Of a stretch of 64,000 bases of DNA, positions 1 to 9,588 are shown piece after piece. Position numbers and translations under genes: made by a program. This stretch comes from Oscillospiraceae bacterium. Its GTDB lineage: Bacteria > Bacillota_A > Clostridia > Oscillospirales > Ruminococcaceae. The stretch covers positions 1-64,000 of the forward strand of contig JAFWUX010000182.1 of assembly GCA_017523995.1 (NCBI GenBank), in the 5' to 3' direction. The notes under the pieces are model-generated. The model saw nothing but the letters and a program-made list of their open reading frames with translations, was not told where the DNA came from and did not search any database. Within the stretch, counting starts at the first letter, position 1. Each line of letters starts with the position of its first letter.

Positions 1-536
1 AGCTTCTTTGCCTCAGCAACAGCGATCTTCTCCTTGCGAGGATCGACGATGAAGAGTGCACCCGGCAGCTCCTTCATGCCCTTGATACCGCCGAGGAACT
101 TCTCGAGCTTTTCGATCTCGAGCGTCAGCTTAGCAACTTCCTTCTTCGGGAGCAGTGCGAAGGTGCCGTCTGCTTCCATTGCGTGGAGCTGCTCCAGACG
201 CTTGATGCGCTGCTGGATGGTCTTGTAGTTGGTCATCATGCCGCCGAGCCAGCGTGCGTTGACAAAGTAGGAACCGCTGCGCTGTGCCTCATCGCGGATG
301 GAATCTGCAGCCTGCTTCTTTGTACCGACAAAGAGAACAGACTTGCCCTCTGCGGAGAGCTCGCGCACGAAGTTGTAAGCCTCTTCGAGCTTGCGAACGG
401 TCTTCTGCAGATCAATGATGTAGATGCCGTTGCGCTCCGTGAAGATGTACGGAGCCATTTTCGGGTTCCAGCGTCTGGTCTGGTGACCGAAGTGTACGCC
501 GGCTTCGAGGAGCTGTTTCATAGATACAACGCCCAT
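1..536 (-). CDS. rpsB: 30S ribosomal protein S2 (3' end beyond window)
   Basis: Structural protein of the small ribosomal subunit; it binds the head/platform cleft of the 30S together with S1 and S8. The reverse strand reads from the ATG at 536 as [20 protein letters not shown] and continues through [24 protein letters not shown] and [13 protein letters not shown], all S2 hallmarks. About 178 codons are present and the C-terminal part runs off the left edge. AGGAGG lies 6 to 8 bases before the start. The gene has its own promoter at 669-697. It is expected to be followed by tsf outside the window. Confidence 0.97.
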   Translation of the reverse strand, partial: MGVVSMKQLLEAGVHFGHQTRRWNPKMAPYIFTERNGIYIIDLQKTVRKLEEAYNFVRELSAEGKSVLFVGTKKQAADSIRDEAQRSGSYFVNARWLGGMMTNYKTIQQRIKRLEQLHAMEADGTFALLPKKEVAKLTLEIEKLEKFLGGIKGMKELPGALFIVDPRKEKIAVAEAKK

Positions 537-540
537 TTTG

Positions 541-662
541 GATATCCTCCTGTAAATAAATAGATTTGGTTTTGACCTCCGGACCGCACAAGGAGTCGCC
601 GCGTCACATGCGGGAAATGCCGCATTTTGAACCGAGCGGCTGTGCAGATCCGTGCGAAGTGC
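541..662 (-). promoter_or_regulatory. rpsB 5' leader
   Basis: About 120 nt lie between the predicted transcription start and the rpsB start. The leader contains a 6-bp hairpin (ATGCGG/CCGCAT, 608-625) and a second possible stem (CTCC/GGAG). Ribosomal-protein leaders often bind their own product, so autoregulation by S2 is possible, but I do not recognise a described family here. Confidence 0.3.
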
Positions 663-668
663 CTTACT

Positions 669-697
669 ATTATACCATATTTCGGGGCGCTTTGCAA
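669..697 (-). promoter_or_regulatory. rpsB promoter
   Basis: On the minus strand: TTGCAA (692-697), 17-bp spacer, TATAAT (669-674), with TGG extending the -10. The upstream terminator (704-734) ends just before the -35. Confidence 0.8.
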
Positions 698-703
698 GAA
701 AAC

Positions 704-734
704 GCGCCGGAACTCCGCGTAGAAATTCCGGCGC
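704..734 (-). terminator. Terminator of the ABC transporter/lipoprotein operon
   Basis: Inverted repeat GCGCCGGAA/TTCCGGCGC, followed on the minus strand by GTTTTC. It lies between the stop at 767 and the rpsB promoter. Confidence 0.75.
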
Positions 735-766
735 ACGATATTCTAGATTTTGGTGATAATCACGGT

Positions 767-1669
767 TCAGTACCAGACCGGGTTGAGAATGCCGCACTTC
801 CAGATGCCGTCCTCACGGACAAGCGTACACTGCTGACGCTCTGACATCGGCTCTGCCTGCTCCGGATCAAACGGCGTCCGAACCGCGCGGACATCAAAGG
901 TCAGGGTATCTTCGGTGCGGAAGACGATTGCGTCCGCTTCATAGTTCAGATGATACATCGGGTCGCCGTAGCCGGTCAGCACCCACAGGCTGCCGTCCTT
1001 CTCTATATAATAGTCCGCGATCGGATCGGCGCAGTCTGCAAACGGCGCAGCAAAATACCGGTGTTCATCCGATTCGAGCTGTTCGACCGTCAGCCCCGCG
1101 GGCTCCAGCCGGACATATCCGCCGTTCTCGGTCTGCTCATAATCCCCTGTCATGGATTCCATCCGCCAGCCGGCGCTTGTGCGCAGCCGCCAGCAAAGCG
1201 AATTATACTGCCGGAACATCGCGGACGCCAGATCCAGAAGCTGCGCATCCGTGCAGGCTTCGATGCAGGCATCATCCGGCATCAGGAGCAGCTCAGTGGC
1301 TGGCAGCTCGATCTCCGCATTCTGATACACCGCTTTGTATTTTGCGCTGTAGATCTCGGAGCGGTCGCTGAAATCCGTGACGCCGAGAAACGTATCCGCG
1401 GGAATCTCTGTACCGGTATCCGGCAGCGTGATTGCACGCGGCACATAGGCTGCAACTGTGATTTCGGAATCCGGCTCCGGTTCCGCCGCGGGTTCGGCAG
1501 TGCTTTCGGCTGCCGGTTCGGTTTCTGTTTCGGCTTCCGTGGCAGCATCCGTCTGTGCGGCGGTGCCGGTCTGTACGGTTTCCGGTTCGGCGCTGCTGCC
1601 GGAGTCTGCCGCTGTACAGCCTGTCAGCAGCAGCGCGGCAAGGCAGATCGCCGGAATGCGTTTTTTCAT
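767..1669 (-). CDS. Secreted lipoprotein of unknown function, ABC exporter partner
   Basis: 300 aa. The N-terminus [18 protein letters not shown] is a lipoprotein signal with Cys18 in the lipobox LTGC. Residues about 19-65 are a low-complexity Ala/Glu/Thr/Pro spacer, and the rest is a soluble domain I do not recognise (it ends ..[13 protein letters not shown]). I chose ATG 1669 because it starts the signal peptide; a longer in-frame start adds only arginine-rich residues. It lies one base after the stop of the upstream permease, so it is probably translationally coupled as the last gene of the exporter operon. This suggests a surface accessory to the transporter, but nothing in the sequence shows a substrate. 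Confidence 0.75.
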   Translation of the reverse strand: MKKRIPAICLAALLLTGCTAADSGSSAEPETVQTGTAAQTDAATEAETETEPAAESTAEPAAEPEPDSEITVAAYVPRAITLPDTGTEIPADTFLGVTDFSDRSEIYSAKYKAVYQNAEIELPATELLLMPDDACIEACTDAQLLDLASAMFRQYNSLCWRLRTSAGWRMESMTGDYEQTENGGYVRLEPAGLTVEQLESDEHRYFAAPFADCADPIADYYIEKDGSLWVLTGYGDPMYHLNYEADAIVFRTEDTLTFDVRAVRTPFDPEQAEPMSERQQCTLVREDGIWKCGILNPVWY

Positions 1670-1670
1670 A

Positions 1671-3065
1671 TCAATCACCCTGTTTCTTCTGACGGTTTTC
1701 CTTGAGCATCGCAATCAGCTGCTTGATCTTCGGCGGTTCGCCGCGGTAGAGCACGAGCATCTTGTAGATCGCTGCAGCAAGCAGGACAAGCAGCGCGACC
1801 GTTGCCGCCAGAACCGCAATCGAAACCCAGCCCACGCCCAATGACAGCTTCTTCATGATCAGCTTGCCCGGCACAATCAGGATCGACGTGAATGGGAAGA
1901 ATCTGAGCCAGGCGGCATCCGAGATAAAGTTCAGCTCGCCGGCTTCGGCACCCGCCTGCATTTTATCCGGCGACGCAATGCAGAGCAGCATGCTGCCGAG
2001 CAGAATGAATGTATAGATAATGTTGGTCTTGCTGAGATCCTCTGGCTTCGACGCCATTGCGCCGGAGACCGCCGAGAGCGACAGATACAGCAGGAAGCCC
2101 AGCGCCAGAATCAGCAGGCTCATCAGTGCACCCGGAATTGAGAACGATACAAAGGTATCCGTAACCTGATTGATCGCGGCAACGGTTGTGCTGTTCGTAT
2201 CGGGGATCATGCGCAGCGCAAAGAACGCGCCGCCGATCATGCCGCCGATCAGCGAGAATAGCCAGATCAGCAGCTGCAGAACCGCTGCAGTCGCCGTTGC
2301 CAGCAGCTTGCCCGCCATCAGCGCGGTCGGATGCACCGCCGTCAGGATGGTCTCCATCAGCTTCGAGGTCTTTTCCAGCATGACGCTGTTCGCCATGCTC
2401 TGACCGTACAGCACAACCATCATATACACAAGCAGCAGCATCACATACGGGATGATGAATTCGATCAGCTCGCCGATCAGATTCCGGTCCTCGGATTCCG
2501 CCTCGGCATCCGCGCCGATTGCAGCGGTCTCCGTGCGCAACGGCATTGCGAGCAGTGCGGCGCCTTCAGGGCTGATCTCCGCCTTCTGCATCAGAATCAC
2601 GCTGAACCGCTCCTCGACCAGTTCACCGAGCTTGCTTGCCCTGCTCCGTGAGATATCCGTGATCTGCGGCAGATAGACCGTCGCCATGTATGTGCCTTCG
2701 GAATCCGTCACGCGCAGGATCACGCAGTCATTTTTATCTGCGGTTTCGCCGATTGCGGCGTCCATCGAGCCGCAGGAGATGTATTCCGGATCGTCCTCCT
2801 CCATTTGGAGTGCGGTGTAATCCGCCTTGCCTTCGGTCTCATCAACCACGAACACGGTGTGAATCTCGGTTTTGTCATCGGACTGCTTTCCCTTGCTGCC
2901 TGCCGCCGAGACCGCCAGCAGAATCAGCGGGATGCCGATCAGCAGCAGCAGTGCGATTGTGATTGTCGAGCCGAGCCAGCCCTTTGAAAGCATCGTCTGC
3001 TTCAGGGTGAAACTGTAAACTTTGCCGGTTCCCGAAAGTGGATTCCGCTTCATATTATACTGCAT
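1671..3065 (-). CDS. ABC-2 type permease (NatB-like), second of two
   Basis: 464 aa membrane subunit of an ABC exporter. Layout: one N-terminal membrane segment (about 30-55), a large extracytoplasmic domain, then about five hydrophobic segments from residue 210 onward, as in NatB/ABC2_membrane_3 proteins. It is paralogous to the next permease upstream: both have an xEK(T/V)SKL(M/V)E motif before the second helix and end with YKM..LYRG..PK.KQLI.MLKE. The start is ATG 3065, preceded by GGAGG at the proper distance, and it overlaps the upstream gene by 11 bases. The two permeases probably form a heterodimer with the ATPase at 4394-5332. NatAB exports Na+; other members export peptides or antibiotics, so the substrate is open. 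Confidence 0.85.
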   Translation of the reverse strand: MQYNMKRNPLSGTGKVYSFTLKQTMLSKGWLGSTITIALLLLIGIPLILLAVSAAGSKGKQSDDKTEIHTVFVVDETEGKADYTALQMEEDDPEYISCGSMDAAIGETADKNDCVILRVTDSEGTYMATVYLPQITDISRSRASKLGELVEERFSVILMQKAEISPEGAALLAMPLRTETAAIGADAEAESEDRNLIGELIEFIIPYVMLLLVYMMVVLYGQSMANSVMLEKTSKLMETILTAVHPTALMAGKLLATATAAVLQLLIWLFSLIGGMIGGAFFALRMIPDTNSTTVAAINQVTDTFVSFSIPGALMSLLILALGFLLYLSLSAVSGAMASKPEDLSKTNIIYTFILLGSMLLCIASPDKMQAGAEAGELNFISDAAWLRFFPFTSILIVPGKLIMKKLSLGVGWVSIAVLAATVALLVLLAAAIYKMLVLYRGEPPKIKQLIAMLKENRQKKQGD

Positions 3066-4407
3066 GAGAATCCTCCTTTCCGTGCTTGCCGGATGCCTTG
3101 TACTCCTTCAGCATCTGAATGAGCTGCTTCGGCTTCGGGAATCCGCCGCGGTAGAGCAGCATCATCTTGTAGACCGAGCCCGCAATCCGGATCAGCAGCA
3201 CCGCCGTCACCGCCTGAATGGCGATGCCGAGCAGCAGCACCGGCAGAGAAATCTTGCCGCAGACATAATTCGGGAATGCGCTGAACACCGAGGTGATCGG
3301 GAACAGCGAGAAGAATACATTTGCTGCGTCGCTCTCGAATATCGGTGCGAGGGTGCTCGTCATATAGCCGAGCATCAGAACCATTACAACAATCAGGCTC
3401 GCCTGCTGGGTATCCTCCGTTTTGGAGCAGCACGAGCCGGCAATGCCGCTGAGCGCGGAGAACATCGCATAGACCAGCAGCGTGCAGATCACAAACAGCA
3501 CAAGCGTGCTTGCATTGAGATTCAGCGAGGCGGGATCAAACTTGAGCAGCTTGATGATCATGGCCTGCACCACGCTGACATCTGCGACCTGCTTTGCGAT
3601 CTGATAGGAGATCAGCAGACCGGCGGCAACCAGTGCAAAGCCGCCGAAGATGAACAGCGTCACCGCAAGGATTTTGCCGAGCAGCAGCGCCGTCGGGGAG
3701 ACGCTGACCATCAGCATTTCCACGAGCTTCGAGACCTTCTCCTCCATGCACTGCTGGAAGATGTAGCTCATCGACATGGCGCAGAGCATGATAATAAAAT
3801 AGCTGTAAACGATATTTGCAAAGACATGCGTATCGGCGCTGGTTTCCTCCTCGCCGCGCAGGAAATCGCTGACTTTTGAGACCTGCGAAACCGTGCCCGC
3901 GTGGATCATATCCTCCTGCTCCGCCGTGACACCGATCGCCTGCATCAGCGATTTGTGCAGGACATCCCCGAGCACATTGTTCAGCGATGCAGCATCCGCA
4001 TGGCTGACGTCGCCTTCCTTTCCGTAGCGCGTATTGACCGAGAAGTGATATTCCTCCGCATCCATCGTCACCACGCTTGCCGCGGCGCCGGATTCTTCGG
4101 TCAGGCGCTTGTTCAGCGCTTCATCATCTTCTTCGGTCTCCTCGATCTTCACCGCCTGATAGCGTTCATCTTCAAGCAGCAGGGATGTATCAAGCGGAAA
4201 GCCGGTTTCATTGCGCAGATACAGCGTTTTGATCGCCGTCTCGCTGACATCCTTGCTGCCGCCGGAAATCAGAGCCGCAGCCGGCAGCGAGCAGACGGCA
4301 ATGATAAACAGCACCGCCAGAAAGATGATCACCGAGCGCGTTTTATAATGCTGCTGCGCCGTGTAGCGGAAAACGGTTCCGGCACCGCGCAGATTACTGT
4401 TCTTCAT
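3055..4407 (-). CDS. ABC-2 type permease (NatB-like), first of two
   Basis: 450 aa membrane subunit with the same topology as its paralogue downstream: an N-terminal helix (about 25-45), a long extracytoplasmic segment rich in acidic residues, and a block of about five helices in the C-terminal half. The coupling-region motif MEEKVSKLVEMLMVSVSP precedes the second helix. The start ATG 4407 (MKNSNLRG) overlaps the end of the ATPase gene by 14 bases, which supports this start over an in-frame upstream one lying inside the ATPase gene. Chain: ATPase, permease, permease, lipoprotein, all overlapping or within 1 base. Confidence 0.85.
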   Translation of the reverse strand: MKNSNLRGAGTVFRYTAQQHYKTRSVIIFLAVLFIIAVCSLPAAALISGGSKDVSETAIKTLYLRNETGFPLDTSLLLEDERYQAVKIEETEEDDEALNKRLTEESGAAASVVTMDAEEYHFSVNTRYGKEGDVSHADAASLNNVLGDVLHKSLMQAIGVTAEQEDMIHAGTVSQVSKVSDFLRGEEETSADTHVFANIVYSYFIIMLCAMSMSYIFQQCMEEKVSKLVEMLMVSVSPTALLLGKILAVTLFIFGGFALVAAGLLISYQIAKQVADVSVVQAMIIKLLKFDPASLNLNASTLVLFVICTLLVYAMFSALSGIAGSCCSKTEDTQQASLIVVMVLMLGYMTSTLAPIFESDAANVFFSLFPITSVFSAFPNYVCGKISLPVLLLGIAIQAVTAVLLIRIAGSVYKMMLLYRGGFPKPKQLIQMLKEYKASGKHGKEDSHAV

Positions 4408-5332
4408 GCGTCTCGCCCACCTTTTCCACAAAGATCTCATGCAGGCTCGGCTCGCGCAGCTCAAATGTAATCAGCGGGATGTTCTGCGCAACCAGATTCC
4501 GCAGGAGCGCATTTGCCTGCTCTTCGCCGCTCACCTTGCACTGATAGGAGAAGCCGACGCTCGAAAGCACTGTGATGCCTGCCGCCTCGATCATCGGGCG
4601 CAGCTCCTGCTCCGCCTTGATGAACAGATTGATTCTGCCGTAGCCCTTTTTGATCTCCGCAAGATTGCCCTGCAGAACGGTCTTGCTGCGGCTGAGGATC
4701 GTCAGATCGGTGCAGAATTCTTCGATCGTCGCCATCTGGTGGCTGGACATGATCAGATATTTGCCCTTGCCGATCTCCTCGTGGATAATGCTCTTGAACA
4801 GATCCGTGTTGACCGGATCGAGACCGGAGAGCGGCTCATCGAGAATCAGCAGCTCGGGATCGCTCAGCAGAGAGAGCATGAACTGAATCTTCTGCTGGTT
4901 GCCCTTGGAGAGCTGATCCGCCTTCTTCGGCTTCACCGGACGCTTGCCCTCCTGCGGCGGATAGAGATATTCCGTCGCCTCAAGGCGCTCCGCCCAGTAG
5001 TTGATGCGCTGCTTTGCCTCCGCACGCGGCACACCGCGCAGCGATGCAAAATACATCAGCTGATCCATCAGCGTGTTCTTCGGATAGAGCCCGCGCTCCT
5101 CGGCAAGATAGCCGACATTGCAGGTCTGCAGCGTCAGCGGGCCGCCGTTCCATTCCACTGTTCCGCCGTCCTTTGCAAGCATATTCAGAATCATGCGGAT
5201 CGAGGTCGTTTTGCCCGCGCCGTTGGTACCCAGCAGCGCATAGACGCCCGGCTCCCGCATCTCAAAGCTCAGATGATCGACGACGACCTTGTCGCCGTAC
5301 TTTTTGAAGAGCTCCGTTACCTTAAAACCCAT
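4394..5332 (-). CDS. ABC transporter ATP-binding protein (NatA-like)
   Basis: 312 aa cytoplasmic ATPase driving the two permeases. Walker A GTNGAGKTT (about residue 38), signature LSKGNQQK, Walker B LLILDEPLSGLD and the H-loop SSHQM are all present. The C-terminal extension ends EIFVEKVGE, as in the NatA/YhaQ group. The start is ATG 5332 (MGFKVTELF); a TTG nine codons upstream is in frame but has no ribosome site. First gene of the four-gene operon. Confidence 0.92.
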   Translation of the reverse strand: MGFKVTELFKKYGDKVVVDHLSFEMREPGVYALLGTNGAGKTTSIRMILNMLAKDGGTVEWNGGPLTLQTCNVGYLAEERGLYPKNTLMDQLMYFASLRGVPRAEAKQRINYWAERLEATEYLYPPQEGKRPVKPKKADQLSKGNQQKIQFMLSLLSDPELLILDEPLSGLDPVNTDLFKSIIHEEIGKGKYLIMSSHQMATIEEFCTDLTILSRSKTVLQGNLAEIKKGYGRINLFIKAEQELRPMIEAAGITVLSSVGFSYQCKVSGEEQANALLRNLVAQNIPLITFELREPSLHEIFVEKVGETHEEQ

Positions 5333-5568
5333 AGTCTCTCTGTTCCTTTCCTTGTGCAAAATCGTATGTTCCGACAGTTTTCGACAGTATCGTACACACA
5401 GCTACTACATTTTATCACATGCTGCGGGAAAAAGAAAGTACCCAAAATCCGATTTATGCATTTCATCAAGGAACATGATTCCGCCTTCGTTCTTTTTGGG
5501 GATAATCTACGATTTCGGGAAGATGCCGCCGGAAATTTGTGCAAAAGCGGCAATTTTTCGCAATTTGC

Positions 5569-5597
5569 TTGACTGCGCGCCGTTTTTATGGGATAAT
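5569..5597 (+). promoter_or_regulatory. Predicted promoter, no obvious gene directly downstream
   Basis: TTGACT (5569-5574), 17-bp spacer, GATAAT (5592-5597). A transcript from about 5604 would begin with the hairpin CTGCCG/CGGCAG and run through repeat copy A before reaching the gene at 5834. It could be a long leader or a small RNA. Nothing else was seen in 5333-5833 apart from the features listed there. Confidence 0.55.
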
Positions 5598-5640
5598 AAT
5601 ATGCACCTGCCGATACCGGCAGAACATTCTGCAAAAATGA

Positions 5641-5721
5641 CAGCGGTATCGCTCCGCAATGATTGAGATTTGGCGCTGTCCAAACCCGCCAAAAGGCATC
5701 GCCCCTTTGGAATCCCATTTT
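5641..5721 (+). repeat. Dispersed 3'-UTR-type element, copy A
   Basis: Reads GCGGTATCGCTCCGC at its start and AATCCCATTTTTA at its end, with the internal hairpin CCAAAAGG/CCCCTTTGG (one mismatch). It shares the GACAGCGGTATCGCTCCGC start with copy E at 47 kb. Unlike the other copies it is not next to a stop codon; it lies between two divergent genes, downstream of the promoter at 5569. Confidence 0.75.
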
Positions 5722-5782
5722 TAGAATCATGCAGTAAACCTACGGCAAAACGTGCGCAGCTGCTCCGGCATGCGGAAAGCGC

Positions 5783-5811
5783 AGTTCGCTGAGCGATATA
5801 CATATTATAAT
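5783..5811 (+). promoter_or_regulatory. Possible promoter of the small multidrug export gene
   Basis: TATAAT at 5806-5811, with a poor -35 (AGTTCG) 17 bases upstream. This would give a leader of about 17 nt ending in the ribosome site CGGAGG. Confidence 0.4.
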
Positions 5812-5833
5812 ACATGAACGGAGGCAATCCTCT

Positions 5834-6403
5834 ATGCTCCAATCCACGATGATCCCGATTCTGCTTGCTGCAGGCGGCGCTGCGTCGCTTGCGGAGAAAA
5901 TGACCGAACTGCTCGGCGGACTGCCGCCGATCCTCATTCCGTTTATCATTTCGATGATTCCGATTCTTGAGCTGCGCGGCGGTCTGATCGCTGCTGCAAT
6001 CCTCAAGCTCCCGATGTGGCAGTCCATCGCGGTCTGTGTCCTCGGCAATATCCTGCCGCTCCCGTTCATCCTGCTCTTTATCGAGAAGATTCTCAACTGG
6101 ATGGAGGAATGCAAGATCGGCTGGATGCGCAAGCTCGCAATCTGGCTGAAGGAGCGCGGCACCGGAAAAAAGGCGGATAAAATCCGCAAGGTTGAGTTTA
6201 TCGGGCTGCTGCTGTTCGTCGGCATTCCGCTGCCCGGCACCGGCGGCTGGACCGGCTCGCTCATCGCGGCACTGCTGCATGTTCCCCGCAAAAAATCCGT
6301 TCCGGCGATTTTCCTCGGGCTCATCCTCGCGACGATTATCATGACGATTATCTCCTTCGGCGGACTGCAGGCAATCATCACATTCTTCCAGAATATGTTT
6401 TAA
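5834..6403 (+). CDS. Small multidrug export protein family (COG2426)
   Basis: 189 aa integral membrane protein. Hydrophobic segments are near residues 30-50, 55-80, 120-145 and 155-180. Family hallmarks are P(I)LELRGG(L) after the first helix and VGIPLPGTGGWTGSLIAALL in the second half. The Sm_multidrug_ex family is named from a tentative link with drug export; its real role is unknown. CGGAGG lies just before the ATG at 5834. Single gene, followed by a terminator. Confidence 0.88.
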   Translation: MLQSTMIPILLAAGGAASLAEKMTELLGGLPPILIPFIISMIPILELRGGLIAAAILKLPMWQSIAVCVLGNILPLPFILLFIEKILNWMEECKIGWMRKLAIWLKERGTGKKADKIRKVEFIGLLLFVGIPLPGTGGWTGSLIAALLHVPRKKSVPAIFLGLILATIIMTIISFGGLQAIITFFQNMF

Positions 6404-6420
6404 TCTATGTATCAAACATC

Positions 6421-6455
6421 AATCGGCATTGCTTCAAACGCAGTGCCGGTTGTCT
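6421..6455 (+). terminator. Terminator after small multidrug export gene
   Basis: AATCGGCATTGC/GCAGTGCCGGTT stem with G-U pairs and a 7-nt loop, followed by GTCTTTCTT. Confidence 0.7.
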
Positions 6456-6640
6456 TTCTTGCGGCGGGTTTTCAGCGGTAAGGAATGACAGTACCGCAGT
6501 TTGCATAATACAACCGGTATAATTCAGGCTTCGATTTGTGCGGACATACAAAATTCGCACGAAGCCGCCCGAAAAAAAGGATTTTTCGCCCCCGATGCAG
6601 TATATTTTATCAGAAGATACTGCTAAAGGAGGCCTGCCGA

Positions 6641-7633
6641 ATGACTGTACGCGAACAGACAGAACAATTTGAAAATACGATTCTCTGCGAACATGCCTGC
6701 CATGCCGATGCCGCCGTCCGCGATGTGCCGGAGCCGCTGTGCCCGCTGCGAACCGAATTCCAGCGAGACAGAGACCGCATCCTGCACTGCACCTCATTCC
6801 GGCGGCTCAAGCGCAAGACGCAGGTTTTTCTGTCCCCGATCGGCGATCACTACCGCACACGGCTGACGCACACGCTCGAAGTCGCACAGATTGCGCGCAC
6901 AATGGCGCGTGCGCTGCGCATGAACGAGGATCTGACCGAGGCCATCGCGCTCGGGCATGATCTGGGGCATTCGCCGTTCGGCCACGCCGGAGAAGCCGCA
7001 CTCAACGGCATCACGCCCGGCGGCTACCGGCACTATGAACAGAGCGTCCGCGTGGTGGAATTTATCGAGAAAAACGGCAAGGGACTCAACCTCACCAAGC
7101 AGGTGCGCGACGGCATCCTCTGCCATACCAATATGGTCGCGCAGACTTTAGAGGGCAATCTTGTCCGCCTTGCTGACCGGATCGCCTATATCAATCACGA
7201 TATCGACGATGCAATCCGCGGCGGCATCCTCAAAGAGGACGATCTCCCGAAAGACTGCACCGCGGTGCTCGGGCATTCCAAATCCGCGCGCATTACCACG
7301 ATGATTACCTCTGTCATTGAACACGGTGACACAGAGATGGATATGATGCCGGAGATCCGGCAGGCGCACGATGCGCTGCACAAGTTCCTCTATCAGAATG
7401 TCTATTCCGGCTCTGCGGCGAAAACCGAGGATCACAAGGCACAGGAGCTCATCCGCCGCCTTTATGCCTATTACAGCGAACATCCGCACGAGATGCCCGC
7501 TGAATATCAGGCGCTGGCAGAGCGGTTTACGGTCGCGCGCGCCGTCTGTGACTACATCGCGGGCATGAGCGACGATTACGCAATCTATGACTACGAAAAA
7601 CTGTTCATCCCGCGCTCGTGGGATGTCCGGTAG
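6641..7633 (+). CDS. dgt: Deoxyguanosinetriphosphate triphosphohydrolase-like HD protein
   Basis: 330 aa. Family enzymes split dNTPs (dGTP first) into deoxynucleoside and triphosphate. Metal-binding HD motifs are visible: RLTHTLEVAQIAR, GHDLGHSPFGHAGE and the later HD in YINHDIDDA. The N-terminal block FQRDRDRILHCTSFRRLKRKTQVF is typical of the short dGTPase-like group. ATG 6641 has AAAGGAGG eight bases upstream. It lies ahead of dnaG and the two rpoD-like genes and may be expressed with them. A possible -10 TATAAT sits at 6518-6523 but has no clear -35. Confidence 0.92.
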   Translation: MTVREQTEQFENTILCEHACHADAAVRDVPEPLCPLRTEFQRDRDRILHCTSFRRLKRKTQVFLSPIGDHYRTRLTHTLEVAQIARTMARALRMNEDLTEAIALGHDLGHSPFGHAGEAALNGITPGGYRHYEQSVRVVEFIEKNGKGLNLTKQVRDGILCHTNMVAQTLEGNLVRLADRIAYINHDIDDAIRGGILKEDDLPKDCTAVLGHSKSARITTMITSVIEHGDTEMDMMPEIRQAHDALHKFLYQNVYSGSAAKTEDHKAQELIRRLYAYYSEHPHEMPAEYQALAERFTVARAVCDYIAGMSDDYAIYDYEKLFIPRSWDVR

Positions 7634-7740
7634 AAATCAGAAATGTGAAATCAGAAATTAGAAATTGCGGCGGATGATCTGAATCGCGGCGAAGCCGCAC
7701 CGCAGTTTCTCACTTCTCATTTCTAATTTCTCATTATAAT
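7634..7740. repeat. Inverted-repeat element between dgt and dnaG
   Basis: Left arm 7634-7670 is built of loosely repeated (A)GAAAT(C/T)A units ending GCGG. The right arm 7700-7737 is its approximate reverse complement. Between the arms is a perfect small hairpin, GCGGC GAA GCCGC (7686-7698). The left arm starts at the dgt stop codon and the right arm ends in TATAAT. It looks like a small MITE-like or tandem-heptamer element; no transposase is nearby. Confidence 0.7.
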
Positions 7741-7766
7741 AAACGGGGAAAGGGTGAGAAATATAC

Positions 7767-9524
7767 ATGCTGCCGCAGGAATTTATCTATCAGCTCAAAC
7801 AGGCAAACCCGATCGAGCAGGTCATGGGCAGCTATGTGCAGCTCATCCGCGCGGGCTCGCTGCTCAAGTGCAACTGCCCGTTTCACTCTGAGAAAACGCC
7901 CTCCTGCGTTGTGTATGCCGATACGCAGGACCCGCATTTCTACTGCTTCGGCTGCCATGCGGGCGGCGATGTGATCTCATTCATCCGGCAGATCGAAGGC
8001 ATCGGCTATATGGATGCCGTCCGGATGCTGGCGGAGCGTGCCGGTATGACCGTGCCGTCACAGTCGCAGGATAACCGCGAGGAGAACCTGCGGATGCGCC
8101 TGCTCGAGCTCAACCGCGCCGCCGCAAACTACTACTACAAACAGCTCACCGGTCCCGATAAACGCGGACTGGTCTACCTCAAAGAGCGCGCGCTCCGGCC
8201 CGATATCATCAAGAAATACGGGCTCGGATTTGCGGGCGAGCAATGGGACGGGCTGCTCAAAGCCATGAAAAATCTCGGCTTTACCGATGAGGAGCTCATC
8301 CTTGCAAACCTCTGCAGCCGCTCGCAGAAAACCGGCAATCTCTATGACAGATTCCGCAGCAGAGTGATCTTCCCGATCATTGATCTGCGCGGCAATGTCA
8401 TTGCATTCGGCGGCAGAACCATTGAAAAGGACGGCGAGCCGAAATATCTCAACTCATCCGATACGCCTGTGTTCAAAAAGGGACGCAATCTGTTCTCGAT
8501 GAACTTTGCGAAGAAATCGCAGTCCAAGCGGCTGATTCTCGCAGAAGGCTACATGGATGTCATCGCGGTGCATCAGGCGGGATTTGAAAATGTTGTTGCA
8601 TCGCTCGGCACGGCGCTGACGCCCGATCAGTGCAGGCTGATGCGGCAGTACGCCGACGAGGTTGTGATCTCCTATGACAGCGACGCCGCCGGTCAGAACG
8701 CGACCGTCAAGGCGGTCAATCTGCTGCGTGCCGTCGGGCTGCGGCCGCGCATTCTGCATATGCACGATGCCAAAGACCCCGATGAATATATCAAGAAATT
8801 CGGCGCACCTTATTTCCGGAAGCTGCTTGAGGATGCGGACGATGCCCTCACCTATGAGCTGCAGCGCTGCCGCGACGGCACCGATCCGGAAAGCGAGGAC
8901 GGCACCATCACCGCGCTGCACAAGGCGGTCAGTGTCCTTGCGGGCATTGCAAATGAGCTGGACAGAAATGTCTATCTCTCGCGCGTGGCGAAGGACTATG
9001 ACATCAATCCGGAGATTCTGAAAGCACAGGTGGAGCGCGAAATCCGCAAGCGCAAAGCAGGTGCAAAAAAACAGGACTGGAAGAACAGAGTCTCGCTGCT
9101 GCGGCCGCGTGATCCGGTCAATCCGGAGGCGACGCAGCATCAGCGGGAGGCAACCGCTGAGGAATATATCCTCTGCTATCTGTTCCGGCAGCCCGATGCG
9201 CTCGAATCCGTGCTCGCAAGAATCAAGCCGGAGGAGTTTGTCACCGCTTTCCACCGCAAGGTCTATGAGCGGCTTGCGGAGATGCTGCAGCAGGGCTATG
9301 ACTTCTCGCTCTCACTCTTTTCCGGCGAGGACTTCACACCGGATGAGACCGGCAGAATCACCGGCATTCCCGCAAAATATGAGGAGATCGACATCTCACC
9401 GCAAACCGTCGAGGACTGCATCCGGACACTGAAGCAGCGCCCGATGCAGGATGTCGATGTGGCAAATCTCAGCGATGCCGATGCATCTGCGTTCTTTGCG
9501 CAGATCCGGCAGAACAAACGTTAA
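7767..9524 (+). CDS. dnaG: DNA primase
   Basis: 585 aa. Makes RNA primers at the replication fork. CHC2 zinc finger: [11 protein letters not shown] then CFGCHAGGD (about residues 36-65). TOPRIM core: [13 protein letters not shown] (about 255) and [10 protein letters not shown] (about 305). The C-terminal part from about residue 440 is the helicase-interaction region, ending ..[12 protein letters not shown]. The length is normal for Firmicutes. The ATG at 7767 follows GGGGAAAGGGTGAG. It precedes the first rpoD-like gene by 64 bases, as in the classical rpsU-dnaG-rpoD arrangement, but rpsU is absent and dgt takes its place. Confidence 0.97.
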   Translation: MLPQEFIYQLKQANPIEQVMGSYVQLIRAGSLLKCNCPFHSEKTPSCVVYADTQDPHFYCFGCHAGGDVISFIRQIEGIGYMDAVRMLAERAGMTVPSQSQDNREENLRMRLLELNRAAANYYYKQLTGPDKRGLVYLKERALRPDIIKKYGLGFAGEQWDGLLKAMKNLGFTDEELILANLCSRSQKTGNLYDRFRSRVIFPIIDLRGNVIAFGGRTIEKDGEPKYLNSSDTPVFKKGRNLFSMNFAKKSQSKRLILAEGYMDVIAVHQAGFENVVASLGTALTPDQCRLMRQYADEVVISYDSDAAGQNATVKAVNLLRAVGLRPRILHMHDAKDPDEYIKKFGAPYFRKLLEDADDALTYELQRCRDGTDPESEDGTITALHKAVSVLAGIANELDRNVYLSRVAKDYDINPEILKAQVEREIRKRKAGAKKQDWKNRVSLLRPRDPVNPEATQHQREATAEEYILCYLFRQPDALESVLARIKPEEFVTAFHRKVYERLAEMLQQGYDFSLSLFSGEDFTPDETGRITGIPAKYEEIDISPQTVEDCIRTLKQRPMQDVDVANLSDADASAFFAQIRQNKR

Positions 9525-9588
9525 TCTGCGCGTGCAATCCGCGCTTTGTTTTCAGACCGGCGCAGCGGCGCCAAGGAGGATTCAGAAA

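Noticed and set aside
5601..5666. 21-codon ORF directly at the predicted transcription start
   Set aside because: No ribosome site; overlaps the repeat and has no conserved look.
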